DNA of 64,000 nt from Pinus tabuliformis (Eukaryota > Streptophyta > Pinopsida > Pinales > Pinaceae), in assembly GCA_031772625.1 (NCBI GenBank), contig CM062814.1, positions 368,041,781-368,105,780 on the forward strand, given 5' to 3'. Positions within the stretch are counted from its first letter, which is position 1; each line of letters starts with the position of its first letter. The translations under genes were made by a program, and so were the position numbers. The notes below the pieces were generated by a model, which saw only the letters and a list, made by a program, of their open reading frames with translations, did no database searches and was not told the DNA's origin. Shown piece by piece: positions 10,811 to 21,090 of the stretch.

Positions 10811-10973
10811 TACTATAGTTCACCATTGCCTTCATAGATATTCGTCATTTGCTGTCAGTTAGTTTCGATTTCTATTTTAATTATGTATTTCAGAATAAAG
10901 TAGAGATGGCATGTTAAAGTTAAAGCGGCCCTGCACTTTGGATCCCACAGATGTTTTCTAGATCCATTAACAA
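10811..10973. other. No gene seen; Tat 3' flank before Reina-type insertion
   Basis: No coding motif follows the integrase. This stretch probably belongs to the 3' untranslated part of the Tat element. It ends with AACAA, the left target duplication of the Reina-type element. Confidence 0.4.
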
Positions 10974-11306
10974 TGTTGGGTCCCTATAATACTAGTGATT
11001 ACCCCATTAATATTGTAGTTATACCCCTTATTAATATTTTTGTGCCCCTATTGCCCCCATATTGTTATTAATCTGCCCCATAGAATCCCTGTATTGTTAT
11101 TTTTGTGGCTTTATATTATTATTGTTAGGTTGGCTGGTTTATATTGTGACTCCTTAGACTCCTATATATAGAAAGGAGGTTTTTTCATTTGGATCATCCA
11201 AGAATTGTTCATTTATGTAATGTAAAGGAGGTTTCTCCCTCGAAGAGGCTGGATTTTAAGGCGTTAATCTATCTTTTCTATCTTTTCTTGAGCTGGTTTC
11301 ATAACA
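10974..11306 (+). repeat. Reina-type element 5' LTR
   Basis: Runs from TGTTGGGTCCC to ATAACA and matches 16504-16835. It contains a TATA-like TATATATAG at about 11163-11171, followed by AAGGAGG, where transcription may start, and a repeated AAAGGAGGTTT motif. Confidence 0.95.
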
Positions 11307-11308
11307 TT

Positions 11309-11320
11309 TGGTATCAGAGC
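11309..11320 (+). other. Primer-binding site, tRNA-iMet
   Basis: TGGTATCAGAGC, two bases inside the 5' LTR end, is the standard plant site for priming by initiator-methionine tRNA. It is undamaged. Confidence 0.95.
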
Positions 11321-11993
11321 TTTGGATTCTAGGGTTTCGCTGCTCCAAACAAGTCATCGTGGCATTTTCGCTATAACTTTTTTTTCTGTGATGTTTCAGA
11401 AGTTAAAAAAAAAAAACATTCGAGAAGAAATCACACTGAACCTCGTGTCCGAATTTCAGATCTTTTTGCGCTATATTTGCGGAGATATGATCTGAGGAAG
11501 TTGGTCTTTTTGTAGACTCCTGAATTACATTCCAAACAGGTGACCTGCGGAAAATCGTCATAACTTTCTTTCTGAGCATCGGTTTGAAATTTCGCAAGAA
11601 GGTACAGAAAGAGGACGGACTCTAGTTTTCTTGTATATATGTTTCAGAGTCAAAGGTCGAAATAGTGACACGTGGCACTTCATACAAGTTCGCTCTACTG
11701 AACTAGTCTACAATCAGGTCACTGCGGGAGATTGTGTATAACACTTTCTTGGAGAATCCAATTTGGATCAGACTAGTGGCATTGGAAAGAGGACATAGAA
11801 GGCTACTACAAGTCACAATTTTAGAGTTGGATGATCCGAAATTACAGAGATACATCAGATTCAATATCAGGCTTCTACAAAGTGAAAAAAGGAGTGTAGT
11901 TTTTTTTTTAATTTTTGCATAAGCTTGGTTTGAAGGAATTCAAAGGGCATAGTAAAGCATTATTATCGGTAATTGATGCCCTGAGGAAAGAGA
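11321..11993. other. Reina-type element leader, no gene
   Basis: Untranslated leader between primer site and gag. It holds short ORFs without recognisable domains, an A-run near 11406 and T-rich stretches. I see nothing else in it. Confidence 0.6.
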
Positions 11994-13214
11994 ATGAAAA
12001 CACCTAGTAAGAAACCTGAAAGCTCTAGCATGACTTATGAAGAAGAAGAAGAAATGCAACATGATATAGCAAAATTACGAGACCAAGTGCAACAAGTGTC
12101 ACTTTCACAAAAAGGAACTGAATCTAAGATGGATGGTTTAAAGAAAGACATAGAAGCTAAGATGGATGGTTTAAAGAAAGGCGTAGAAGCTAATATCGAC
12201 GATTTGAAGATAGATTTGAAGATAGACATGGAAGAATTGAAGATAAATATGAATAAGTTGCTACAAGAAATGGTCACTAATGGTGAAAGGGTACTAAGGG
12301 AAACTCATGATGACAACGAAAGAAATGTTAATCATGATTCCATAGACTCTAATGTTGGATTGAAGACTCACCATATTCCAAAAATCAATATGAGGAAGTT
12401 TGATGGCAAGGATCCCGCCACATGGATATTACAGATGGAGCAATTTTTTGATCTCAATAATGTGCAAAACACACAAAGGGTACGTATGGCAACTTTATAT
12501 TTGGAACCAAATCAGTTTGTATGGTATCAATGGCTATGCTCTCGTAAACAATTTATCACTTGGGCAATTTTTACGGAAGAATTGATAGCACATTATGAGG
12601 ATACAAAAAGCAACACTTTTTTTAGCCAATTGATAAGCCTCAAATAAAAGGGTTCAATAATGGAGCACATTGAGGAGTTCCAAAAATTGAACATAAGGGT
12701 AAAGGATATTCCAGAGGAGCATAGGATTGATGTGTTCATAGGACATTTAAAGGATAATATCCAACATGATGTTTGCCTTTGGGAACCTGATTCATTAGTG
12801 AAGGCATTTAGGTTAGCAAGAAAAATGGAAAGCAAAATTATGGCAACCAGGAAGTATACCACTTACAACTATAAAGAAGGAAGTGTTGTTGCCCCTAGTC
12901 TTCCACAACCTATAAGGTTGACACCACAACAATTGGAAGAAAAAAGAGCAAAAGGGATTTGTTACAATTGTGATAGCAAATACACTAAAGGTCATAAGTG
13001 TGCTGAGAAGAAATTATTCTACATAGGTTGTGAAGAGGAAGAAGAAAAGGAGCAAGAAAGGTCAAAAGAAGAGGATATACTCCAGGAACAAAGCCTAGAT
13101 GAAGAAGAAATAAATCCGACCATATCTTGTAATGCATTGGCGGGAATTACCACTCCTCAAACCATCAAGATAGAAGGACAAATCAAGAAGAAAAAGGGTA
13201 ATAGTGTTGATTGA
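11994..13214 (+). pseudogene. Reina-type element gag
   Basis: Starts at ATG 11994 (MKTPSKKPESSSMTYEEEEE). The N-terminal 110 residues form a predicted coiled coil with repeated KMDGLKK / MEELKINMNKLLQEM heptads. The capsid-type segment is KINMRKFDGKDPATWILQ, MEQFFDLN, RMATLYLE and WYQWLCSRKQ. A stop at 12645-12647 splits it; the frame is unchanged to 13214. The zinc knuckle CYNCDSKYTKGHKC lies near 12960-13002, followed by an acidic stretch. It would build the particle and bind genomic RNA. It overlaps the protease frame by about 11 bp, so pol may be expressed by frameshifting or the two were one frame before decay. Confidence 0.85.
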
Positions 13215-13620
13215 TTCAGGAAGCACCCACAATTTTATTCATTGTAAGGTAGCAAAAGAATTGAATTGCTTCCTATATCCAGTACCAGAGTGTCAAGTGA
13301 TGATTGAAAATGGAGGAACAATAAATTGCTCTGGAAAGTGCCATAATATCAAGCTATCCATGGGAGAATATGTATTGACTAGCTCAATGCTTTCCATTCC
13401 AATGGGAGGTGCTAATGTTGTACTAGGAGTCTAATGGCTACAATCCTTGGGTACAAGAGCTTTTAATTTTCAAGAACTTTTCATCAAATTTTCTACGGAA
13501 GGAAAGGAAGTTGAATTAAAGGGTATTGCAGGGAAACCAGGAAAGATAATCAGCTCTAATGGTATGAAAAAGCTTCTAAAAAAGGAGCAAAGAGGTGTAA
13601 TTTCACAATTATGTTCGCTA
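13204..13620 (+). pseudogene. Reina-type element aspartic protease
   Basis: The active site VLIDSGSTHNFIH is intact (Asp codon 13213-13215). The second loop reads GGANVVLGV followed by a stop at 13432-13434 where Trp or Gln is expected before LQSLGTRAFNFQELF. The frame is shared with the downstream RT, so protease and RT are one polyprotein interrupted by a single stop. Processing of Gag-Pol is the expected role. Confidence 0.85.
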
Positions 13621-14640
13621 GATGTTTCCACATCGGAATCATCTATGTCTCCAGATATCCAAAAAGTCCTAGACAATCATTCCAAGGTATTTGAGACTCC
13701 CAAAGGTCTCCCACCTATGCATAATCATGATCATGCTATTCATCTGATTCCAGGAAGTGTTCCTCCAAACATCGGGCCGTACAGATATCCCTATGTCCAA
13801 AAGAGTGAAATTGAACGTATGGTTGTAGAAATGCTAGAGGCTGGTATAATTCAACCGAGTCAAAGTTCTTTCTCTGCCCCAGTAGTATTGCTGCACAAGA
13901 AGGATAGATCATGGTGCATGTGTTCGGATTATAGGGAGCTCAACAAGCTCACTATTAAAGATAAGTTCCCCATTCCCTTCATTGATGAATTACTGGATGA
14001 ATTGCATGGATCAATTTACTTCACCAAGTTGGATCTTCGTTCAGGATATCACCAAATCAGAATGAAGACTGAAGACATTCTGAAAATGGCATTTAGAACT
14101 CATGAGGGTCATTATGAATTTTTGGTCACGCCTTTTGGCCTTACCAATGCACCTTCAACATTTCAAGGTTTGATGAATTCAATTTTCAAACCATTCCTTA
14201 GAAAATTTGAGTTAGTATTTTTTCATTATATACTAATCTACAACAAGTCTTGGAGGGATCATGTTCAACATGTTGACAGGGGGCTACAACTATTGGAGGA
14301 GAAACAATTATATGCAAAAAGATCCAAATGTTTCTTTGGAGTCCACGAGGTGGAATATCTGGGTCATATTGTATCTCATGAAGGAGTTAAGGTAGACCCT
14401 AGCAAAATTAAAGCAATTAAGGAATGGAAAATCCCCACATCCATAAAGCATCTGCGAGGATTTCTCGGGTTGACAGGGTATTATCACAAGTTTGTTAAGA
14501 ATTATGGGAGAATAGCAGTGCCTCTAACAAAATTATTGAAGAAAGATGCATTTTCATGGACTCCGGAAGCAACAAAGGCCTTTGAACATCTTAAAGAGGC
14601 AATGTGCCAAGCATCGGTCTTAGCTACACCGGACTTCACA
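13621..14640 (+). pseudogene. Reina-type reverse transcriptase, catalytic box lost
   Basis: Long open stretch with NIGPYRYPYVQKSEIERMV, SSFSAPVVLLHKKD, MCSDYRELNKLTIKDKFPIP, FTKLDLRSGYHQIRMK, FGLTNAPSTFQGLMNS. At the catalytic box, where relatives have DDILIY, the sequence is HYILIY: both catalytic Asp codons are changed, at 14224-14229 (GAT to CAT and GAT to TAT, as inferred). Downstream motifs VEYLGHIVSHEGVKVDP and LRGFLGLTGYYHKFV are normal. Otherwise unbroken, so this is a nearly full-length but certainly dead polymerase. Confidence 0.9.
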
Positions 14641-15020
14641 AAAACCTTTTTTGTGGAATGTGATGCTTCAGGAAATTGAATTGGTGCTGTTCTAATGCAA
14701 GATGAAAGACCCATTGCCTTTGAAAGTCGTCCAATCAAGGGAAAGTTTAAAAAAAAAACTATTTATGAGAAGGAAATGTTGGCAATACTCCATGCACTTA
14801 AGAAATGGTGACCCTATCTAATGGGAAGACACTTCAAGGTAAAAATGGATCATGATAGCCTTAAATACTTTTTAGAACAAAGATTATCCTCTGAAGAGCA
14901 ACAAAAGTTGGTCACAAAGATGTTGGGTTATGACTTTGAAATCATCTACAAAAAAGGGAAGCAAAATGTGGTGGCAGATGCACTCTCAAGAAAGGATGAG
15001 GATGTGGAAGTATTGTTGAG
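14641..15020 (+). pseudogene. Reina-type RNase H
   Basis: FFVECDASGN, a stop (14677-14679), IGAVLMQDERPIAFESRPI, YEKEMLAILHALKKW, a second stop near 14810, PYLMGRHFKVKMDHDSLKYF, and NVVADALSRKDED. The Asp of CDAS, the Glu of EKEM and the Asp of MDHD are all visible, so the catalytic set is intact apart from the stops. It lies in the same frame as RT and integrase. Confidence 0.85.
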
Positions 15021-16250
15021 CGCCATTTCCATTATCCAAACAGATTGGATAAACAAAGCAAGGGAGGAATGGAAGAATGACGAAGAAGTGTGGGCACTTA
15101 TTCAAAAGTTACAACAAGATTCCAGTACGTCTGATACATTTAGCTGGAAAAATGATTCATTATGGTACAAAGATCGCTTATACCTCTGTAAGAATTCCCA
15201 GCTAAAACAAAATATTCTTATGGAATTGCACACTTCTCCCTTAGGAGGGCACTCAGGATTTTAAAAAACATACCATAGGGTTAAGAAGGAATTTTTTTGG
15301 GATGGCCTTAAATCAGATATTCAAAATTTTGTGGCAGAATGTTTGGTTTGCCAACAAAATAAAGTTGAAACAATTAAGACACCAAGTCTATTACAACCTT
15401 TATCCATTCAAAGCCAACGTTGGGAGGACGTTTCAATGGATTTTATCACAGGTTTACCCGAGTCTGAGGGAAAGAGTGTCATCATGGTGGTAGTTGACAG
15501 ACTTACCAAGTATGCACACTTTTGTGCATTATCACATCCATTTAAAGCCAGTACAGTTTCTACTGCAATTATGGAAACAATTCAAAAGCTACATGGAAAC
15601 CCAAAGACTATTGTAAGTGACAGAGATCCCATTTTCACTGGAAATTTTTGGACAGAATTATTTTCTTGTCTTGGTACTCAGTTAGCTCATAGCTCATCTT
15701 ATCATCCTCAATCTGATGGGAAAACTGAGATAGTAAACAAATGCTTGGAAGGATATCTTCATTGCTTTGTATCTGATATACAGACACAATGGGTCAAATG
15801 GTTGGCTCTAGCTGAATGGTGGTATAACACTTCCTTCCATACAGCAACAAAAATGACCCCATTTAAGGCACTTTATGGGTATCAACCACCATCCATCACA
15901 TCATATTTAAGAGAAAATTCTAAGGTTCAGGTAGTGGAACAAGACATCGAACATCAACAACAAGTCCTCTAACTCTTAAAGGATAACCTCGTGTTGGCAC
16001 AGAATAGAATGAAACAACAGGCAGATCAACATCGCAGTGAAAGAAGTTTTGATGTAGGTGATTGGGTATTCCTACGGCTACAACCATATAAGCAAATGTC
16101 CCTCAAGCAAGCTAAGAAGGATAATAAAGTATCACCAGAGTATTATGGTCCGTACAAGGTGTTGCAAAAGATTGGTACTATGGCATACAAATTGGAGCTT
16201 CCTACAGCTTCTCGATTTGCACCCAGTTTTCCATGTTTCATGTTTAAAGA
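15021..16250 (+). pseudogene. Reina-type integrase
   Basis: Same frame as RT, with stops at 15262-15264 and 15970-15972. The zinc-binding part reads LHTSPLGGHSGF ... CLVCQQNK. The DDE core is complete: VSMDFITGLPES (Asp), IVSDRDPIFTGNF (Asp), SSYHPQSDGKTEIVN (Glu). The C-terminal GPY-like strand is seen as FDVGDWVFLRLQPYKQ ... YYGPYKVLQKIG. It would insert cDNA into chromatin, guided by the chromodomain that follows. A frameshift lies between 16240 and 16300. Confidence 0.88.
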
Positions 16251-16284
16251 AGGTTATAGGCAACAAGCTCCTAGTTCAAACAAT

Positions 16285-16474
16285 ATCTCCAGAACTTGGT
16301 GAGGAAGGAAAAATTGTATTGGAACCAGAAGCAGTCACAGAAGCAAGAACTCAACAGCTACGAAATCGATCAATTTCGGAGTATCCTATCAAGTGGAAGA
16401 ACTTATCTGTTGAAGATTCCACATGGGAGGATCAGAATTTTATACAGAAGTATACAGAACTACTCAAGCATTGA
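16285..16474 (+). pseudogene. Reina-type chromodomain
   Basis: In the frame one step from the integrase: IVLEPEAVTEARTQQLRNR, EYPIKWKNLSVEDSTWED, FIQKYTELLKH, then a stop at 16472-16474. The YPIKWKN...DSTWE core is the chromodomain pattern that in these elements is attached to integrase and is thought to steer insertion to marked chromatin. The break between 16240 and 16300 puts it out of frame with integrase. Confidence 0.8.
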
Positions 16475-16489
16475 GAACAACACCTTTTT

Positions 16490-16503
16490 GAAGGAGAGGG
16501 GCA
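16490..16503 (+). other. Reina-type polypurine tract
   Basis: AAGGAGAGGGGCA immediately before the 3' LTR, the expected primer for plus-strand synthesis. Confidence 0.85.
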
Positions 16504-16835
16504 TGTTGGGTCCCTATAATACTAGTGATTACCCCATTACTATTGTAGTTATACCCCTTATCAATATTGTTGTGCCCCCATTGCCCCCATATTGTTATTA
16601 CTTTGCCCCATAGAATCCCTCTATTTTTATTTTGTGGATTTATATTATTATTGTTAGGTTGGCTGGGTTATATTGTGACTCCTTAGACTCCTATATATAG
16701 AAAGGAGGTTTTGTCATTTGAATCATCCAAGAATTGTTCATTTATGTAATGTAAAGGAGGTTGCCCCCTCGAAGAGGCTGAATTCTAAGGCGTTGATCTA
16801 TCTTTTCTATCTTTTCTTGAGCTGGTTTCATAACA
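16504..16835 (+). repeat. Reina-type element 3' LTR
   Basis: Matches 10974-11306 from TGTTGGG to ATAACA with about 20 differences, which are mostly substitutions and a one-base length change. It is followed by AACAG, the likely second target-site copy. Confidence 0.95.
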
Positions 16836-17859
16836 AACAGACCAAAGCTTAAGTCACGACAAGAGTATTATGGGCTAGATTGGTGACAATGGGGAGCTTG
16901 TGGCACATACAGTTCCTCATTCATGCTTACATCACTCTGTCCTAACTGCTTATATGGTCAAAATTCTTGAAGTTGTTCTAGCTCAGCCACAGTTCTGGGA
17001 ACAAAATAGAAACTGAAGAAACCAGTAATGAGTATACATTTATCTTGGAAAAATAATAAGGACTCCGATAAACGAGAAACAACCTCTTTGCAAATCAAAA
17101 AAGTTAGGATCCCATATCTGCCTAGGCTTTAGGCCTTCATCAAATAAGTGCATATATGCATAGGCAAATAAGTGCTACTAAGCACCTATATATTTTTCAT
17201 AATAATGGCTAAAGGACTGAGAAAAGCTTCTTGCACAAAGAGGTGAAGCAACGAATCCACTGGGGTACTGAGCAGGCTCACTTGTAGTTGAGAAACATTC
17301 ACGATTTCTAGGTACTGACTCCAATGGCGTACTGTTCAGGCTCGCTGGTAGTGGAGCAACACCAGAGTACCATGACCACTATACTAGGAATACCTCAAAA
17401 CTTATACTGTAACTTCAGTTTCCATTTTGTGTCCAAGGCAGTAGGAGGTAGTGCCCTATTGTGTGTGCAAAGATCATGTCAGGCCAGTGGGGACAAAAGA
17501 CCATGTTCGAAAGGGATGCCTAGAATACCATCAGTGGGACCCACATCTCCATGAAGTGATATTTACTTAAGTCGCCTTAAAAAATTCCCAAAAACGTCAG
17601 AGATCTTGGATTCTTTGAAGGAATCGCCAATTGTTCTAGAGGCTACAACAACACCTCCAAAAATCTAGGCAACCATTGAATTTTTGGAGCCCCCTACACC
17701 AGGAGTAAGCTTCATCCCCGCAAGGTCCTGCCCAAAAGGTTCATCACTATCTGTAAACCAGAGGAGAAATCCAATTTTTTTACTAAGTTAAGCCAAGTCG
17801 TTAGTTCCTGCCTTGGTAGGCCAGTCACAGAGTCAGAACACGACTATCAATAATAATTG
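16836..17859. other. No gene recognised; small imperfect duplication
   Basis: This follows the Reina-type element and may be the continuation of the interrupted Tat element. No conserved protein motif was found. A ~42-bp segment around 17258-17299 recurs imperfectly at 17322-17363 (CCACTGGGGTACTGAGCAGG versus CCAATGGCGTACTGTTCAGG), a 64-bp-spaced tandem duplication. The 76-codon ORF at 17324-17554 covers the second copy and has no supporting features. Confidence 0.5.
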
Positions 17860-18245
17860 CAACCATGGAAAACATTGCGACCATAGCGGCTCATGGGTCG
17901 CAAGGTCGCGTATTCGCACCTCCATCCTCATAACTATCTTGTGACCTTGCAACCTTTTGAGTCGCATATGTCACAGGGTCGCAATGTCGCCTCGATTCTC
18001 ATCAGTCACTTGTGCGACTATGTGACTATGTGACTATGAGACTATACGACTCTACGACTATGCGACTATGAGACTATGTGACTCTGTGACTATTCGACTT
18101 TGTGAGTCACAAGGTCACAAGATCGCAAGGTCGCGCCTCATACTTACATCCTTTGTTGCGACCACACGACTCATGTGAGTTCGTGACCTGCGAGTCATAG
18201 GGTTGCAATAGTCACACTCTCAACCCTCGTGACCCCCAAACATGT
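17860..18245. repeat. GCGAC/GTCGC low-complexity tract
   Basis: A degenerate repetitive stretch built from short blocks such as TGCGACTATGAGACTATG, GTCGCAAGGTCGC and GTGACCTGCGAGTC on both strands. The core at about 18002-18110 is a 9-10 bp period of (G)CGACTATG variants. The same vocabulary reappears more thinly at 18640-18830. It is CpG-rich compared with the AT-rich surroundings. No coding role is visible. Confidence 0.75.
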
Positions 18246-18905
18246 GACTATCTTACAAATAGGAGGGCACCCAGTTTCATTTGTCAAGACTCTGTTGGTT
18301 GTACTGGAAGCTCCTCCGAGCCGAATTCACGCACGCGTCTGACTTTGGTAAGTAGCATTCCTCCCGCTTGCAATCATTATTTCCTTCCAAGTGTCATTTT
18401 CTGCCCCTCTGGACCTCTGGCTTATCCCTTGCCCTAGGGTTTATCCTTTTACTTAGCATTTCTCTCATTTTCATGCTTAATAGTTTTCCCTAGCCTTTTC
18501 CTCGTGCCTGCTCTTAGAAGGTTTTGTTTTTCCTTAAACCTGACCCCCTCACCTTATCGGGAAGCCTAAAGTCCATCCCTTTGAGAGAGACCCTGGCCTC
18601 CCAAAGGCACATAGGGCATTCTCTGAGCTTTTGTTAGCCGTAGTCACGCATCTCGTGGTCGCGATACCATTCCCCATGTGACTTCATGACTCCGCGACTC
18701 CACATCTTCACGAACTTCGACTAGTTGCGACTTGTGACCACCATACCTTGTGTGACCTGTGACCAGATTTCACAGATCACTAGCTTGAATTCACTCCGTG
18801 ACCTATGATCTCAGTCGCTTAGTCGCAGTATTGAAATATACGATAGTGTGACTTTCCTTCCCCGCGACCTCCCTATCACTAGCTAAGTCTCCTTTTTGTT
18901 TTTCA
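18246..18905. other. Spacer upstream of the long unassigned ORF
   Basis: No ORF with recognisable content. It contains TTACAAATAGG near 18253, which could be a weak TATA-type element, a candidate 5' splice site TTTGGTAAGTAG near 18343, and pyrimidine-rich sequence. It could be the leader of the element that carries the downstream ORF; no LTR pair was found to prove it. Confidence 0.35.
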
Positions 18906-20160
18906 TTGCAATTGATTGTAATACCATCTGTCTCATCGCGGGACTGTGTTTTTGACATGCTAGGTGATGTCGAGCTTGAGTGCACCTCGGAAAGCATGGC
19001 ATGGGAGGCCGATCTAGAAGAACAACCACCTATCTTCGGAGACACTGCCTGCAAAATAAGTAAAACCACCAGACTCTCCTGGTATATGATCTACGAGGAA
19101 TTTTCCAAGAAGGATATTCTAAAAACACAGGAAGACTTCCAGGTACATATCAACGTCAAGAAGTCAAAATTATATAAAGTAGTGGCACATCCACTAGTAT
19201 TTTTGTGCACAAAAATCATTGAATGGATCTTGCAGTGTACAAGTATAGATGACTGGATGATCAGGGGTCATGATGCGACACCCATAGCCACCATATATTT
19301 AGTAACCATCAACTCTTACTATAGGTTTCCTGAGAAGCAGTAGATTTTTAACACCAAGTGGCTCGCCGGGTTCACAATCCCAAAAAACGACATCTTGAGG
19401 GATTGGTGGCAAGAACCGGTAAAATTCTGGGTCAGGACAGAACAAGCTTACGAGACAGAGGGGCTATGCAAAGTATATCAGTTAATCATTGTGATGATGT
19501 GTCAGTTATATGGAAATTTAGTCTGTGATGTTATTTTTCACACATCGGTTCCTCTCATGTATGTTGTCACCACTAAAGGAACTATTTTTAATTGGGAAAG
19601 CATCCTCTCATTATCTTTGAGGACAAACATAACCACTGACCAATGCCCATCCCTCAAGAAGCCCCCAAAACTTTATATGTCATCATACCTCCTTGATGTT
19701 GTTTGTTTCAGGTGATACTTTAAGCACTAGACCTATAATTGGGATGCATCAATAGCCCAACCTGTTCACTGCCACTACAAAGTCTTCTGGGACACAGATT
19801 ATAGAATCATGTTGGATGTAATATCCGAAACATTTCTTATCCCATTATACCAGCTATTGTTCAAGGAAGAACTAACTTGCATGCCACAGAGAGCCATGAA
19901 GATCGTGGTCAAAGTAGCTCATTGGTTTCCCATTGATGAAGGAACAAATGTTAGAGTGTTCGGTACTCATAAAGCTCTTCACACTCTTCTCAATTTTGTC
20001 ATGGTTACCACACTTCTGTGAGAAGTTTGTTACCAAATGATACAGGGTTTCTTGAAGGTTTTTAAAAAAGGAAAGAAGGAACCATGGCCACCTTTCCCTC
20101 TCACTATTGGGGCGTACGTAGTAGAAAACTTCAAACAGGTAGAAGAAAAAGTTGAATAAT
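18906..20160 (+). pseudogene. Unassigned retroelement-type ORF, N-terminal part
   Basis: A single plus-strand frame runs from 18906 to 20160, interrupted by stops at 19341, 19713, about 19720-19735, 20019 and 20158. Between the stops the translation is protein-like, for example IAQPVHCHYKVFWDTDYRIM, KEELTCMPQRAMKIVVKVAH and GTNVRVFGTHKALHTLLNF, and is followed by EPWPPFPLTIGAYVVENF. I do not recognise a named domain. Size, decay and position suggest a Gag-like or accessory ORF of a large retrotransposon, perhaps the interrupted Tat element, but that is inference. No zinc knuckle, protease or polymerase motif was seen. Confidence 0.5.
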
Positions 20161-20248
20161 TGGATGGGAGCCATTTTGTGACCCTGAATTACCAAACAGT
20201 TGGTCCCGAGAAGGTCATAGCTACCCATTGTAAGGAGGCGAAATTCAG

Positions 20249-21070
20249 TTGGTCTTACGCCCACACCAAAAAGTTGAGGATGGGATTAGGAATTGGTATA
20301 ACTCCATAAGCCTGAGTGAGCAGCAGACCATAGAGAATGAGCTCCTCGATGATTCCCAGGAGGACGTAAGCCTCAAGGAAATAGCTTCAACTGTGAAGAA
20401 ACAACTGCACCAAACACCAAAGGGAGCCGAGGAATCATGAAAGCGAAAAGGAAAAGAGGTTGAAGACCCCCTAAGTGACAAAGAGGAAGAAGAAGTTGCC
20501 CTGATACAAAGAAATGCTAAGCTGGAAAGAAATAAGCGAGAGCTAAATAGCCAAAGAGAAATGGAAAGCAAGCAATTGTAGGACTCAGGCGACTAGAGCT
20601 AGAATGAAAAAAGGAGAAAACAAGCGGAAGAGAAAATGCGGCAGGAAGAACGAAAGAAATCACAAGACGAGATAGAGAGGAAAAAGCAAGAATAAGATGA
20701 AAAGAAAAAACAGGCAGAAGAAGATGAAAAGAGAAGACAAGAGGAACACAAAAGGTTAGAACAAGAACTAATGAACATGGAAGAGGAACTAGAAAGGCAA
20801 CAGGCACTAGCAGAAGGAGAAAAGAGGCAGCAAGAAGAAGAGCTTATGATAAACAAGGAAAAGGAAGCTGAGAAAAATGAACAAGGGGAGACAATCAAAG
20901 AAATTCATTTTGGCTTAGGACAAGGTGAGCTTCCTCCGTTGGATGTACCTTCCACTACTCCCCTCACTGGTGGAGACCTTCCCCTCTGAGAGCTGGGCAT
21001 CTCAGAAGATCAAGACGAGGAGGTATTATATCTAAATAAAATCATATTTGATGAAGTAAACCTCAAAATT
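20249..21070 (+). pseudogene. Unassigned ORF, coiled-coil part
   Basis: A second frame shows DGIRNWYNSISLSEQQTI, then DKEEEEVALIQRNAKLERNK and a long Glu/Lys/Gln/Arg-rich run (EEKMRQEERKKSQDEIERKK, EEELERQQALAEGEKRQQEE) up to about 20890. This has the composition of an extended coiled coil of about 150 residues, with several stops between 20440 and 20770. It then turns into FGLGQGELPPLDVPSTTPL. It probably continues the protein at 18906 after a frameshift near 20160-20250. The strongly purine-rich strand also makes minus-strand Ser-rich ORFs, which are shadows. Confidence 0.5.
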
Positions 21071-21090
21071 ATATAGGAGAGGAAGAAATA

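Larger units (their letters stand above)
1..10973 (+). mobile_element. Tat-lineage Ty3/Gypsy retrotransposon, partial, split by A1
   Basis: A plus-strand Gypsy element is entered mid-polyprotein at the left window edge. Its protease is at 1-594 and its pol continues at 7066 after the A1 insertion, in the order extra RNase H, reverse transcriptase, RNase H, integrase. An RNase H ahead of the RT, with the motif TNNTAEYEAL, points to the Tat lineage as I know it. No LTR of this element could be delimited. The Reina-type element inserted at 10974 hides its 3' end, and it may resume at 16836. All domains carry stops or frameshifts, so it is inactive. Confidence 0.75.
10974..16835 (+). mobile_element. 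Reina-type chromovirus, complete with both LTRs
   Basis: A 5.86-kb plus-strand element with short LTRs (333 and 332 bp, roughly 20 differences by eye). It has an initiator-Met primer site, gag, a single pol frame (protease, RT, RNase H, integrase, chromodomain) and a purine tract AAGGAGAGGGGCA before the 3' LTR. The flanks AACAA (10969-10973) and AACAG (16836-16840) look like a 5-bp target duplication with one change. Short LTRs, the NCDSKYTKGHKC knuckle and the chromodomain fit the Reina clade. Pol runs in one frame from 13204 to 16302 with only about five stops, so it is the best preserved autonomous element here and probably a younger insertion. Confidence 0.9.

Noticed and set aside
20245-20898. 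Minus-strand Ser/Phe-rich ORFs
   Set aside because: They are the complement of the Glu/Lys coiled-coil region and have no signal beyond strand composition.
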